From an uncultured Gemmiger sp. (GTDB lineage: Bacteria; Bacillota; Clostridia; Oscillospirales; Ruminococcaceae), in the NCBI GenBank assembly GCA_947629015.1, contig CANRCB010000005.1, forward strand, positions 1 through 64,000: a DNA stretch of 64,000 nucleotides, read 5' to 3'. The position numbers and the translations under genes are program-made. Below are positions 49,284-57,903 of this stretch, one piece after another. Each line of letters starts with the position of its first letter. The stretch's first letter is position 1. Below the pieces are notes generated by a model. It had not been told where the DNA came from, did no database searches, and saw nothing but the letters and a program-made list of their open reading frames with translations.

Positions 49284-51167
49284 TCATTCGGGGAAATCTT
49301 CCTGCTCCGCGAGCAGTTTTTCCCACTCGTCAAACAATTCCTGCTGGTGGAAACGGGCGTCGTCCAGCTCGTCGGCCTTTTCCTGCACGGCGCGGTAGTC
49401 CCGCTGAAGGGCGGGGTCGTTGAGTTCGTTCTCCAGCTCGACGATGTGCGCGCCAAGGTCCTCGATCTCCTGCTCGACGGCCTTGAGGCGCGCGCGCACC
49501 TCGGCCCGGCGGCGGCGCTGCTCCTTGCCGTAGCCGGCGCGGGGGGCGGCAGGTCCCTCGCCCGCCTTTGGCGGCGGGGCGGGGGCGGTATCGCGGGCCA
49601 AAAGGGCCTCAAAATCACGGTAGAGGGTGGTCTTTCCGTCCTCGATGTACAGGATGGGGCAGCCAAGCGCCCGCATCAGGTACCGGTCATGCGTGACGAG
49701 CAGCAGCGTGCCGGTATAGGCGGTGAGCGCCGCGGTCAGGCTTTCGCGCATATAGATGTCAAGGTGGTTGGTCGGCTCGTCCAAAAACATCAGGTTGGGC
49801 CGCTCGAGCGCGAGCTCGGCAAAGCGCAGGCGGGCAAGCTCCCCGCCCGAAAGGGCGGCGCAGTCTTTGAAAACCTCCTCGCTGCGGAAGCCGAACCGCG
49901 CCAGATGGCTGCGCACCTCCAGTTCCGTCATGCGGGGCCAGCGGTCCCACAGCGCGTCCAGCACGCGCCCGGCGCGCCGCGCCTGCTGCTGGGTGAAGAC
50001 GCCCGGCTGCGCGCCGCTGCCCAGGCGCACCAGCCCCGCGGCGGGGCGGCGGGCGCCGTCCAACACCTGCAAAAGGGTGGATTTGCCCGCACCGTTTGGC
50101 CCGGCGATGACCAAACGCTCGCCGCGGCGCACGGTGAGGGTCAGCCCCGTGAACAGCGTGCGGGGGCCGGCGCACACCGCAAGGTCCTTGACCACGACAA
50201 GCTCCTCATACGGCTCGATGTCGTAGGGGAAGCGGAAATCCAGCTGGTAGGGCTCCGGCTCGGGCGCGGCGGTGATCTCGAGCTTTTCCAGCTGTTTGCG
50301 GCGGCTCTGCGCCATTTTGGTGGTGCTGGCGCGCACAAGGTTACGGTCCACATAGTCCTGCAATTTGGCGGCCCTGGCGATATCGGCCTCGTGCTGCTTG
50401 CGGCGGCGCGCGTCCTCGGCCTCGCGCTGGGGCAGGTAGGCGGAATAGTTGCCCCGGTAGGTTTTGAGCGTTTTGCCGCGCAGCTCCCAGATCTTTGTGC
50501 AGACGGCATCGAGGAACCACCGGTCATGGCTGACGACGAGCACCGCCCCGCGGCAGGCGCACAGATACCCCTCGAGCCATTGCAGGGTGGCGATGTCGAG
50601 GTGGTTGGTCGGCTCGTCCAAAATGAGCAGATCCGGGCGCTCGAGCAGCAGGCGGGCCAGGCGCAGGCGGGTCTGCTCCCCGCCCGAGAGCACGCCGGCG
50701 GGTTTCTGCCATTCCTCCGGCGGGAAGGCCATACCCGCCAGCACGCGCTTGATCTGGTGGTCCATGTTGTAGGCGTCGGCGGCATCGATCACGGCGGTGC
50801 AGGCGGCGATCTGCTCGGCCAAAGCGGTGCTGCCGGGCGCGGCGGCCAGCTGCTTTTGCAGCGTTTCCAGCCGGGCCATGGCGTTGAGCGCGGCATCAAA
50901 GGCGTGGCGCATGGCCTGCCAGACCGTTTCCTCCGGCACAAGGCCGCCGGTCTGCTCCAGGTATCCGACGGTGGCGTTGGCGGTGAAGGCAAAGGTGCCG
51001 GCGTCGGCCTCGTCCTGCCCGCAAAGGATGCGCAGCAGCGTCGTCTTGCCGGTGCCGTTCGCCCCGATCAGGCCGACGCGGTCGCCCCGCTCCAGCCCGG
51101 CGCACAGATCCTCCAGCACCGGCACCCCGCCGAAGCTCTTGTACAGGTTTTGCAGTTCCAGCAGCAT
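49284..51167 (-). CDS. ABC-F family ATPase
   Basis: 627 residues, no membrane segments. Two ABC domains: Walker A GANGTGKTTL and GPNGAGKSTL, signatures LSGGEQTRLRLA and LSGGELARLRFA, Walker B LLILDEPTNHLD and LMFLDEPTNHLD. They are joined by a basic coiled linker (about residues 235-300) that in the family reaches the ribosomal P site. A C-terminal coiled-coil follows. ABC-F proteins rescue or protect ribosomes; whether this is a housekeeping (Uup/YfmR-like) or antibiotic-resistance form cannot be told from sequence. ATG at 51167 has GGGTGG ahead; ATG 51179 is an alternative. Confidence 0.9.
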   Translation of the reverse strand: MLLELQNLYKSFGGVPVLEDLCAGLERGDRVGLIGANGTGKTTLLRILCGQDEADAGTFAFTANATVGYLEQTGGLVPEETVWQAMRHAFDAALNAMARLETLQKQLAAAPGSTALAEQIAACTAVIDAADAYNMDHQIKRVLAGMAFPPEEWQKPAGVLSGGEQTRLRLARLLLERPDLLILDEPTNHLDIATLQWLEGYLCACRGAVLVVSHDRWFLDAVCTKIWELRGKTLKTYRGNYSAYLPQREAEDARRRKQHEADIARAAKLQDYVDRNLVRASTTKMAQSRRKQLEKLEITAAPEPEPYQLDFRFPYDIEPYEELVVVKDLAVCAGPRTLFTGLTLTVRRGERLVIAGPNGAGKSTLLQVLDGARRPAAGLVRLGSGAQPGVFTQQQARRAGRVLDALWDRWPRMTELEVRSHLARFGFRSEEVFKDCAALSGGELARLRFAELALERPNLMFLDEPTNHLDIYMRESLTAALTAYTGTLLLVTHDRYLMRALGCPILYIEDGKTTLYRDFEALLARDTAPAPPPKAGEGPAAPRAGYGKEQRRRRAEVRARLKAVEQEIEDLGAHIVELENELNDPALQRDYRAVQEKADELDDARFHQQELFDEWEKLLAEQEDFPE

Positions 51168-51182
51168 GGTTCCACCCATCCC

Positions 51183-51223
51183 GAAAAAAATACCCCTGCC
51201 GGCGGGCGGCCCGGCGGCAGGGG
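51183..51223 (-). terminator. Terminator between HAD phosphatase and ABC-F
   Basis: Minus strand CCCCTGCCG pairs with CGGCAGGGG, followed by TATTTTTTT. The ABC-F gene starts just beyond it, so its expression may come from read-through or a promoter I could not see. Confidence 0.8.
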
Positions 51224-51237
51224 CGCGGTGATACGGT

Positions 51238-51987
51238 CTACAGGTCGTTGCGGTGGCGCGGGTTGCGGATGCCCACCATCGTAAATTCCTCCGGCTCCAT
51301 CACCACGCGGTACAGCTCCTCATAGCTGCGCACCGTGTAGGTGGGCTGGAGGGGGGTGGGGTTTGCCTCCCCCGCAAAGTTGACCCAGCAGGTGGCAAGG
51401 CCGGCGTTCTGCCCGCCCTTGATATCGGCCAGCAGGTCATCGCCCACCACCAGCACGCGGCTTTTGTCGGTGACGCCGAGATCCCTGAGGGCCACCTCGT
51501 ACAGGCGCGGCTGCGGTTTGGCGGCACCCACCTTCTCGGAGATATAGACGCCGTCCATATACGCCCCGATGCCGGAGGCCGCGATGCGTGCCTGCTGCAC
51601 CTTGGCCGCGCCGTTGGAGACGGCGGCCAGGGTGGCCACCTCGCCCAGCTCCTCCAGCGCCTGCAGGGCGCCGGGGATGAGGTCGGCGTGGTGGGAGAGG
51701 CAGTCCTCATAATAGTCGTTAATCTCGCGGCTGTTGCCGGTGTCCGGCAGGCCCATCGCCTGCAAAAAGCGCTGGAACCGCACGGCAAACAGCTTGCTTT
51801 TGTTCAGTTCCCCTTTGGCCAGCTGCGCCCACAGCCTGCGGTTGACCTCATGGTAGGTATCGCAGGCGGCGGCGTCATGCGGCAGGTCATACCGGGCAAG
51901 GGCCTCGGTCAGGGCCTGGCGCTCGGCGGCGTCAAAGTCCAGCAGGGTGTTGTCGACATCCAGCAAAAGGCAGGTGTATCGGGCCAT
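51238..51987 (-). CDS. HAD-family phosphatase, YjjG-like
   Basis: 249 residues. HAD motif I LLLDVDNTLLDFD, motif II VSNGA, motif III lysine in VGAAKPQPRLYE and motif IV VVGDDLLADIKGG. A helical cap with LWAQLAKGELNKSKLFAVRF resembles YjjG/YfnB nucleotidases that remove non-canonical pyrimidine nucleotides; that activity is inferred. AGGAGAG precedes the start. Confidence 0.85.
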   Translation of the reverse strand: MARYTCLLLDVDNTLLDFDAAERQALTEALARYDLPHDAAACDTYHEVNRRLWAQLAKGELNKSKLFAVRFQRFLQAMGLPDTGNSREINDYYEDCLSHHADLIPGALQALEELGEVATLAAVSNGAAKVQQARIAASGIGAYMDGVYISEKVGAAKPQPRLYEVALRDLGVTDKSRVLVVGDDLLADIKGGQNAGLATCWVNFAGEANPTPLQPTYTVRSYEELYRVVMEPEEFTMVGIRNPRHRNDL

Positions 51988-52009
51988 TTGTCTCTCCTGT
52001 TATGTGGGT

Positions 52010-52177
52010 TCAGGGGCCGGGCGCGCCCTGCGGGCAGGGGCCAAGGTCCCCGGGCATATCTTCCGGTACGGGGCAGCCCCAGTCCAGCGGGTAATCCTCG
52101 GTGGAGCCGTCGTTCACCAGCTCCTCGCCGCTGTCGGGCACATAGCCGGCCTCGCAGTCATAAAAGAAGCGTTCCAT
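52010..52177 (-). CDS. Small acidic protein, 55 residues
   Basis: Starts MERFFYDCEAGYVPDSGEEL, ends in a Pro/Gly-rich PQGAPGP, with three cysteines, about a dozen acidic residues and only one basic one. GGGAGGTG lies five to twelve bases ahead of the ATG, a strong ribosome site. It fits the gap between the SGNH surface protein gene and the HAD phosphatase gene on the same strand. No family recognised; codon use is normal for the genome, which supports it being real. Confidence 0.55.
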   Translation of the reverse strand: MERFFYDCEAGYVPDSGEELVNDGSTEDYPLDWGCPVPEDMPGDLGPCPQGAPGP

Positions 52178-52225
52178 GCTTCATCACCTCCCGCCCATGC
52201 TATGCGCGGGCGGGCGGCGGGGTGC

Positions 52226-54013
52226 TTACGGCGTGGCGGGCGGCTGGTCACCGGCTTCCGCGGGCGGGGCGGGCGTCGGCTCCGGCGTCGGGGCAGGCGT
52301 TGGGGCGGACGGCTGCTGCACCGGGTTGACGGTGATGACGATCGTTGCCTCGGCGCCGTTGTTTCTGGCGCGCACCGTGTACTGCGTCGTCTCGGCCACG
52401 CCGGGCGCGGTGAAGGTGGCGCTGTCGCCCTGGGCGCTCCAGCTCAGGCCGTCGCAGCTCCAGGTGGTCTGGCCGCTGCCGTTCTGCACCGTGGCCTTGA
52501 GCGTGACGGACTGGCCGGCGGTGACGGTGTTGGCGCTGTATTCGTTGATGGCGACGGTCGTCGGCGGGGCGGGCACCTCCACCGTGATATAGGTGCTGAC
52601 GGCGGTGGTGGGGTCGTTGGGGTCGGGCTCATAGCCGACGATGATGTCGTAGTTGCCGCCCTCGGTCGGCGTAAAGCTATAGCTGCTGCCGCGGGCGACG
52701 GTCTGTTCGTTGACGACCCACTCCGCCTGGGCGGACTTGGTCTTGTCCTCCACGCCGTCGGCGACGACGCGGACGGTAAAGTTGTGCGTTTCGCCCACCT
52801 TGATGAAATCAAGCACCTGGCCGTTTTCACAGGGAGAGTCGTTCCAGCGCATCTCGATGGAGAGCTGCCCGAACACAGCCACGACGGAAATATCGTCCAG
52901 GACGACATCGGTGCGTGTGGCGTTCGTCTGGCCGTCGCTCCAGCGCACAAAGGCCCAGCCGGGCTTGGGCACCGCGGTGACGGTGATGGTGGTGCGCTCG
53001 GCCACGCCGAATTCCAGCCGTTCGGCGCCCGTCGTCGCCGTGCCGGGGGCCAGGCCCTCGGTGGTGGGCGTCGTCAGGGTGCCGCGGGTGGCGTCCTCGA
53101 CGATGTAGGCGGCGGTGATGCCCTGCGGCGTGGGGCTGGGCCCGGCGGCGGCATTGCCGCCGGCCGCCGGCTGCGCGGCGCGGCGCGGCGCACTTTCGGC
53201 ATCGCCGGCGGGGCGCCGGTCGGCGGAATTGTAGGGGTGCTGGCGGAAATACATCAGCAGCGCGTTGCCGCCGGAGGCGGTGTAGGTGCCGGAAGCGTTG
53301 TCAAAATAGCTGTCCTGCGCGTAGCCATTGGCGGCCTTGAGGGTATCGGTGGTGTTGAGGAAGGGCAGGTTGTCGGCCTGGCACATGAGCGCCAGCGCCT
53401 GGTTGTACTGGTCGATGGCGGTCTGGCGCGCGGCGGCGGCGTCCGTGTTGCGGCGCACCGGTGGGATGGCGCTGACGATGACATCGCAGTACGGGTATGC
53501 CTGCTGGATGGCGCTGACGGCCTGCCGGTAGGCAAGGATGAACGCCTCGGCGCCGTTGTAGGCACCCACATCCTGGCTGCCCAGGCACAGCACGACGCGG
53601 CGGGGCTTCATCTTGGAGACGGCCTGCGGCACGGTGTAGGCGCTGGGGTCATCGGCAAAATAGACGCAGGCATCCCGCGTGAAGGTGGAAAGGCTCATCC
53701 CCTGTGCGCCCGCAAACTGGTCGAGCGTGATCAGGTTCTGGCTTTGCAGGCTGGCCGGGTAGGCATCGCCGGCAAAGACGGTGCCGGCCATATAATCCGC
53801 GCTTTCGGTGCCCTGGGGCAGGATGGCGGTCAAAGTGGTATCGAGCGGGTAGAGCGTGGGGTCATAGTCGTCCGGCTGCGCGGCGAGCAGGTTGGGCAGG
53901 ATGACCCAGGACAAAAGGAAACACGCCCCGATCGCCACCGCGCACAGCGCCACCACAAGGCAGGCGCGGCGCTGGGTCGGGCTCATGAAAGAATGGTTGG
54001 AAGAATGGCTCAT
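52226..54013 (-). CDS. Surface protein: SGNH-like domain plus InlB-type and Ig-like repeats
   Basis: 595 residues. One N-terminal membrane helix (about 17-41). A domain of about 200 residues has SGNH-hydrolase-like strands (VFAGDAYPASL, RRVVLCLGSQDVGAYNG, VIVSAIPPVRRN); the classical GDS serine is replaced by GDA, so activity is doubtful. After a Pro/Ala linker comes a divergent InlB/Flg_new-type repeat (PKPGWAFVRWSDG) and two or three Ig/PKD-like modules. A Pro/Thr-rich tail without LPxTG ends it. GGAGGGG precedes the ATG. Probably an anchored envelope protein with a ligand-binding rather than enzymatic role. Confidence 0.7.
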   Translation of the reverse strand: MSHSSNHSFMSPTQRRACLVVALCAVAIGACFLLSWVILPNLLAAQPDDYDPTLYPLDTTLTAILPQGTESADYMAGTVFAGDAYPASLQSQNLITLDQFAGAQGMSLSTFTRDACVYFADDPSAYTVPQAVSKMKPRRVVLCLGSQDVGAYNGAEAFILAYRQAVSAIQQAYPYCDVIVSAIPPVRRNTDAAAARQTAIDQYNQALALMCQADNLPFLNTTDTLKAANGYAQDSYFDNASGTYTASGGNALLMYFRQHPYNSADRRPAGDAESAPRRAAQPAAGGNAAAGPSPTPQGITAAYIVEDATRGTLTTPTTEGLAPGTATTGAERLEFGVAERTTITVTAVPKPGWAFVRWSDGQTNATRTDVVLDDISVVAVFGQLSIEMRWNDSPCENGQVLDFIKVGETHNFTVRVVADGVEDKTKSAQAEWVVNEQTVARGSSYSFTPTEGGNYDIIVGYEPDPNDPTTAVSTYITVEVPAPPTTVAINEYSANTVTAGQSVTLKATVQNGSGQTTWSCDGLSWSAQGDSATFTAPGVAETTQYTVRARNNGAEATIVITVNPVQQPSAPTPAPTPEPTPAPPAEAGDQPPATP

Positions 54014-54075
54014 AGCGTTGTCCCCTCCACAGGAGCGTGGGCAGCCGCACGGCCGCCCAAACTGCTGACAGGTGG

Positions 54076-54104
54076 ATTATAGCATAAATCGGATGTTTTG
54101 AGAA
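54076..54104 (-). promoter_or_regulatory. Promoter of the SGNH/Ig surface protein
   Basis: Minus strand TTCTCA (54099-54104), 17-bp spacer, perfect TATAAT (54076-54081). Confidence 0.65.
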
Positions 54105-54145
54105 CGGTTTTAACAAAATTTGCACCCGTTACAGAACGGTGACAA

Positions 54146-54179
54146 GCCCGCGGCGCCCCGCCGTTTGGGGCGCGGGGGC
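54146..54179 (-). terminator. Probable terminator of the ABC importer operon
   Basis: On the minus strand GCCCCCGCGCCCC pairs with GGGGCGCCGCGGGC (one bulge), followed by a weak TTGTCA tract. A second small hairpin (CCGTT/AACGG) comes next. Confidence 0.5.
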
Positions 54180-54198
54180 TCCCCCCTGCCCGCCGGGC

Positions 54199-54987
54199 TC
54201 AGGAAAGGAACATGCGGTCGTTGGCGCCGGCGCCGCTCTGCTCAAAGCGGGCGAGCAGGTCGGAGACGTGCAGGGCCTTCTTCTCCTCCCCGCGCACGTC
54301 GTAGATGATGCGGCCCTCGTGCATCATGATCAGGCGGTTGCCGTATTTGATGGCGTCCTTCATGTTGTGGGTGATCATCAGGGTGGTCAGGCCGTTCTCC
54401 CGCACGATGGTGTCGGAGAGCTCCAGCACCTTGGCGGCGGTCTTGGGGTCAAGGGCGGCGGTGTGCTCGTCGAGCAGCAGCACCCGCGGCTTTTTGAGGG
54501 TGGCCATCAGCAGCGTGACGGCCTGCCGCTGCCCGCCCGAGAGCAGGCCCACCTTGCTGGTCATGCGGTCCTCAAGGCCAAGGCCCAAATCGGCGAGAAG
54601 GGCGCGGTACTCCTCCCGCTCCTTGCGGGTGGTGCCGGTGCGCAGCGTGCGTTTTGCGCCGCGCCGCGCCGCCAGGGCAAGGTTCTCGTCGATGCCCATG
54701 GTGGCGGCGGTGCCCATCATCGGGTCCTGAAAGACGCGGCCGATGAGCCCGGCGCGCTTATGCTCCGGCAGGCGGGTGATATCCTGCCCGTCGATGAGGA
54801 TGCGGCCCATATCCACCGGCCACACCCCGGCCACGGCGTTGAGCATGGTGGATTTGCCCGCCCCGTTGCCGCCGATGACGGTGCAGAAATCCCCGTCCTC
54901 CAGCTTGAGGTCCACCCCCGCGAGGGCGAGCTTTTCATTGATGGTGCCGGCGTTGAAGGTCTTGTACACGTTCTTGACTTCAAGCAT
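54199..54987 (-). CDS. ABC transporter ATP-binding protein (ABC.X4/TrpZ-like)
   Basis: 262 residues. Walker A GGNGAGKSTM, signature LSGGQRQAVTL, Walker B VLLLDEHTAALDP with the glutamate-histidine variant EHT in place of EPT, typical of this transporter class. Overlaps the permease gene by 8 bases. Works with the permease and lipoprotein that follow upstream as an importer. Confidence 0.88.
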   Translation of the reverse strand: MLEVKNVYKTFNAGTINEKLALAGVDLKLEDGDFCTVIGGNGAGKSTMLNAVAGVWPVDMGRILIDGQDITRLPEHKRAGLIGRVFQDPMMGTAATMGIDENLALAARRGAKRTLRTGTTRKEREEYRALLADLGLGLEDRMTSKVGLLSGGQRQAVTLLMATLKKPRVLLLDEHTAALDPKTAAKVLELSDTIVRENGLTTLMITHNMKDAIKYGNRLIMMHEGRIIYDVRGEEKKALHVSDLLARFEQSGAGANDRMFLS

Positions 54988-55933
54988 CGCGTTTGCCCCC
55001 TTTCGCCACGGCCGGTTTGGTGAAGTACTTCCCCTTCCAGTAGGGCACGGCAAGGAACACCGCCACGACCAGCGCGGAAAGCATCTTGAGCAGGTCGGTG
55101 TCGATGCGCAGCCAGATGCAGAACTGGTACACAAGGTAGTATGCCACGCTGCCCACCGCCACGGTGAACAGCTTGAAGGCAAAATTCGTGCCAAAGCGGC
55201 CGAGCAGCGCCTCGCCGATGATGACGGCGGCCAGCCCGATGACGATGGCGCCGCGGCCCATCGAGATATCGGCAAAGCCCTGGTACTGCGAGAGCATCGC
55301 CCCCGAGAACGCCACCAGCCCGTTGGAGAGCATGAGCCCCAGCACGGTGGTGAAAGCGGTGTTGATGCCCTGCGCGCGGGCCATGTTCTGGTTGGAGCCG
55401 GTGGCGCGGATGGAGCAGCCCAGCTCGGTGCCGAAGAACCAGTACAGCACGGCGATGAGCGCCGCCACGATGACGGCCGCGATAAGGATGGTGTTGCGCC
55501 ACACCGGCAGGCGCTTGACATAGCGCAGCGAGACGAGCAGGTCAAACTTGTCGACGTTGACGGCCTGGTTGGCCTTGCCGAGTATCTTGAGGTTGATGGA
55601 ATACAGTGAGAGCTGCGTCAAAATACCGGACAAAATCACCGGGATGCCCATAAAGGTGTGGAACAACCCCGTGACGAGGCCAGCCGCCAGACCGGCCACA
55701 AAGGCCAGCGCCATGGCCGCCCAGATGTTCATGCCGTTCATCACGCACATGACGCACACCGCGCCGCCAAGGCCAAGCGTGCCGTCCACCGTCAAGTCCG
55801 CCACATCCAGGATGCGGAAGGTCAGGTAGACGCCGATGGCCATCACAGCCCAGATCAACCCCTGCGCGACGGAGCCGGGCACGGCGTTGAACAGATTGAC
55901 GATGTTCAAATTCAAAGGGACCTCACTCCTCAT
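54980..55933 (-). CDS. ABC transporter permease (ABC.X4/TrpY-like)
   Basis: About 317 residues with eight or more membrane segments. The N-terminal pattern GLIWAVMAIGVYLTFRILDVADLTVDGT and SGMLSQYQGFADI-like SGAMLSQYQGFADISMGRG are typical of the branched-chain-permease-like TrpXYZ/ABC.X4 family. The ATG at 55933 lacks a ribosome site; a TTG at 55915 has AGGAGTGAGG ahead of it and is a serious alternative start, leaving 311 residues. Confidence 0.88.
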   Translation of the reverse strand: MRSEVPLNLNIVNLFNAVPGSVAQGLIWAVMAIGVYLTFRILDVADLTVDGTLGLGGAVCVMCVMNGMNIWAAMALAFVAGLAAGLVTGLFHTFMGIPVILSGILTQLSLYSINLKILGKANQAVNVDKFDLLVSLRYVKRLPVWRNTILIAAVIVAALIAVLYWFFGTELGCSIRATGSNQNMARAQGINTAFTTVLGLMLSNGLVAFSGAMLSQYQGFADISMGRGAIVIGLAAVIIGEALLGRFGTNFAFKLFTVAVGSVAYYLVYQFCIWLRIDTDLLKMLSALVVAVFLAVPYWKGKYFTKPAVAKGGKRDA

Positions 55934-55960
55934 CAAGCAACAGATAAAAGGATTATACCA

Positions 55961-56005
55961 AAATCCCGCGGGAAAAGGAAGATGTTTTCTCCATTTTCCC
56001 GCGGG
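55961..56005 (-). terminator. Intra-operon hairpin after the substrate-binding gene
   Basis: On the minus strand CCCGCGGGAAAA (56005-55994) pairs perfectly with TTTTCCCGCGGG (55976-55965), followed by ATTTTGG and a TATAAT-like box. It could stop part of the transcripts, giving more binding protein than permease, or protect the upstream mRNA. Confidence 0.6.
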
Positions 56006-56035
56006 TTTATTGTGTTTTTTGCCGTTTACAGGGGG

Positions 56036-57100
56036 TCAGCCCTCGATGGCGACGTAATCTTCGGGGACGGCCACGCCCAGCGCCTCGGCGTTGGCGGCGT
56101 TGTATTTCTTGGTGAACTCGGGCGCGTACTCGATGGGCATCTCGGCGATGTTGGCCTCACCGTTGAGGATCTTGGCGGCCATCTCGCCGGTGGCATAGCC
56201 GATGTCATAGTAGCTGATGGACAGGGTGGCCACACCGCACCCGGCGCAGATGCCCTCCTCACCGGCAATAACGGGCACCTTGCCGTAGCAGATGTTGTTG
56301 ATGATCTCGGTGTTGGAGGCGGCGGTGTTGTCGGTGGGGATGTACAGCACGTCGCTGGCGTCGGCCGCGTTCTGGCAGACGGTGGCGAGGTCGTTGGAGT
56401 CACTGAAAGAATACTGGGTGCAGGTCAGGCCCGCGTCCTCCAAAAAGCCCTGCACGGTATCGACCTGATACTGGCTGTTGGGCTCGGCGCTGCAATAGAG
56501 CAGGCCGACGGTCTTGGCGTCGGGGAAAAGCTCCTGCAGCATGGCGGCCTGCTGGTCGAGCGGAGCCAGGTCGCTGGTGCCGGAGATGTTGCCGCCCACG
56601 GTGCCGGTGAAGCCGTCGATGCCAAGGGCCACGCCGTACTCGGTGATGGAGGTGCCCAGCACGGGGATGGTATCGGTGGCCGCCTGCGCCGCCTGCAAAG
56701 CGGCGGTGGCGTTGGCCATGATCAGGTCATAGCCGTTGGAGACGAAATTGTTGGCCACGGTGGCGCAGGTGTTGGAATCGCCCTGGGCGTTCTGGTAATC
56801 AAAGGTGACGTTGAGTTCGGGGTGGGCCTCGAGCGCGTCCTCAAAGCCCTCGGTGGCGGCGTCCAGCGCCTCATGCTGAACGAGCTGGATGATGCCCACG
56901 GTCACCGCCTTGGCGGTGTCCTCATCCACGGTGGTGTCGGCGTTGTTGCCGGCATCGGCGCCGGGGCCGCCGTCAGCGGGCTCAGAGGCGGCAGGGGTGG
57001 AATCAGCCGGCGCGGAGGTGCCCGCCGTGCCGGAAGCGCCGCAGGCGGCCAGGCTGAGCATCAGGCCGGCGGCCAGCAGCAAGGAAAGTGCTTTTTTCAT
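56036..57100 (-). CDS. ABC transporter substrate-binding lipoprotein
   Basis: 354 residues. Lipoprotein signal peptide with lipobox LSLAACG, then an Ala/Asp/Gly-rich linker and a periplasmic-binding-protein-like I domain of the ABC_sub_bind family (VTVGIIQLVQHEALDAATEGF; TSITEYGVALGI). TrpX-type relatives import amino acids, often tryptophan, but no T-box or trp signal is visible here, so the ligand is unknown. ATG at 57100, with AAGGGAG upstream at somewhat long spacing. Confidence 0.9.
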   Translation of the reverse strand: MKKALSLLLAAGLMLSLAACGASGTAGTSAPADSTPAASEPADGGPGADAGNNADTTVDEDTAKAVTVGIIQLVQHEALDAATEGFEDALEAHPELNVTFDYQNAQGDSNTCATVANNFVSNGYDLIMANATAALQAAQAATDTIPVLGTSITEYGVALGIDGFTGTVGGNISGTSDLAPLDQQAAMLQELFPDAKTVGLLYCSAEPNSQYQVDTVQGFLEDAGLTCTQYSFSDSNDLATVCQNAADASDVLYIPTDNTAASNTEIINNICYGKVPVIAGEEGICAGCGVATLSISYYDIGYATGEMAAKILNGEANIAEMPIEYAPEFTKKYNAANAEALGVAVPEDYVAIEG

Positions 57101-57177
57101 GGTGTTTTGTCTCTCCCTTAACCAAATTGACACCGGCCGGGCGGAAAAGCGCCCACCCCGGCGATTTAACGCTTTAA

Positions 57178-57207
57178 AGTATATTACGCAAAGCGCGGCG
57201 GCGTCAA
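57178..57207 (-). promoter_or_regulatory. Promoter of the ABC importer operon
   Basis: Minus strand TTGACG (57202-57207), 18-bp spacer, TATACT (57178-57183). The 70-nt leader contains a GGGCG/CGCCC hairpin near 57134-57155. Confidence 0.75.
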
Positions 57208-57352
57208 TATACAACACGCCGAAAGGTTTTGCAATTTTTGCCGCCGTTTTGGCGGTTTTGATGGTTTGCGCCAGCCCCATCCTCGCGGGGGCACTTTGGG
57301 AGTGGAACTTTGCCGGCTGGGATGCGGTTTGCGGGGTGTTTCCCGTATTGGC

Positions 57353-57477
57353 CCCTCATCCGGCCGCTGCGCGGCCACCTTCCCCCGGAGGGGGAAGGCT
57401 TTAAGCGTGAGATGCCCCGGAAGGCTTCCCCCTCCGGGGGGAAGCTGGCAGAGCCGCAAGGCGCTGCCTGATGAGGG
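57353..57477. repeat. Palindromic repeat element A
   Basis: CCCTCATCCGGCCGCTGCG at the left and, on the other strand, CCCTCATCAGGCAGCGCC at the right form terminal inverted repeats. Inner arms CTTCCCCCGGAGGGGGAAG occur twice. About 125 bp without an ORF. It looks like a non-autonomous, MITE- or REP-like element. Confidence 0.7.
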
Positions 57478-57537
57478 AAAACAGGATGCCACTTGCGGGA
57501 AGGCAATCGCCACCCCCACGCGCACCCCGCGGGAAAA

Positions 57538-57620
57538 TTGTAGGGCGGGCCTTCAGGCCCGCCGTGAAACGTCGATGCCGCGGCAAGGTTTTGCGGCGGG
57601 GTCAAGACCCCGCCCTACAA
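57538..57620. repeat. Palindromic repeat element B (TTGTAGGG ends)
   Basis: TTGTAGGGCGGG at the left and CCCGCCCTACAA at the right are terminal inverted repeats, each attached to its own small hairpin. The right half resembles the sequence at 3584-3610. Confidence 0.7.
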
Positions 57621-57640
57621 TCCGAATGATACGTTTCCGT

Positions 57641-57722
57641 ATCCATGTAGGGGGCGGCGTCCCCGACGCCCCGCAAACGGCTTCTCCTTTGCGGGGCGAT
57701 TGTAATCGGCCCCTACGGATGG
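57641..57722. repeat. Palindromic repeat element C (ATCCNTGTAGGGG ends)
   Basis: ATCCATGTAGGGG at the left and CCCCTACGGAT at the right form imperfect terminal inverted repeats, with GCCCCGCAAA/TTTGCGGGGC inside. It starts 20 bases after element B. Confidence 0.65.
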
Positions 57723-57810
57723 CTGTTACCCTTTCCTCCCCCTTATGGCGCGCGTACGCGCGCCGCCCATTTCGGAACGGCTCTCGTGCCGCTGCGCTCC
57801 ACTCCGGCCG

Positions 57811-57868
57811 TTTTTGCCCGCGGCGCTATGCGCCGCGGGCAAAAAGCCCCCGGTTGTTGGCCAGGGGC
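57811..57868 (-). terminator. Tandem terminator hairpins of the redoxin-LRR gene
   Basis: On the minus strand GCCCCTGG pairs with CCGGGGGC and is followed by TTTTT (57841-57868). Next comes a perfect hairpin TTTTTGCCCGCGGCGC with its complement (57811-57845), which can act in both directions. Confidence 0.75.
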
Positions 57869-57903
57869 TCTGTGTATGGCGGGTGTTTTGCACGCTGCCT
57901 TTT

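Noticed and set aside
54199-57100. Assignment of the ABC importer as a tryptophan transporter
   Set aside because: The family resemblance is to TrpXYZ-like systems, but no trp T-box or TRAP-like site is visible, so a ligand is not named.
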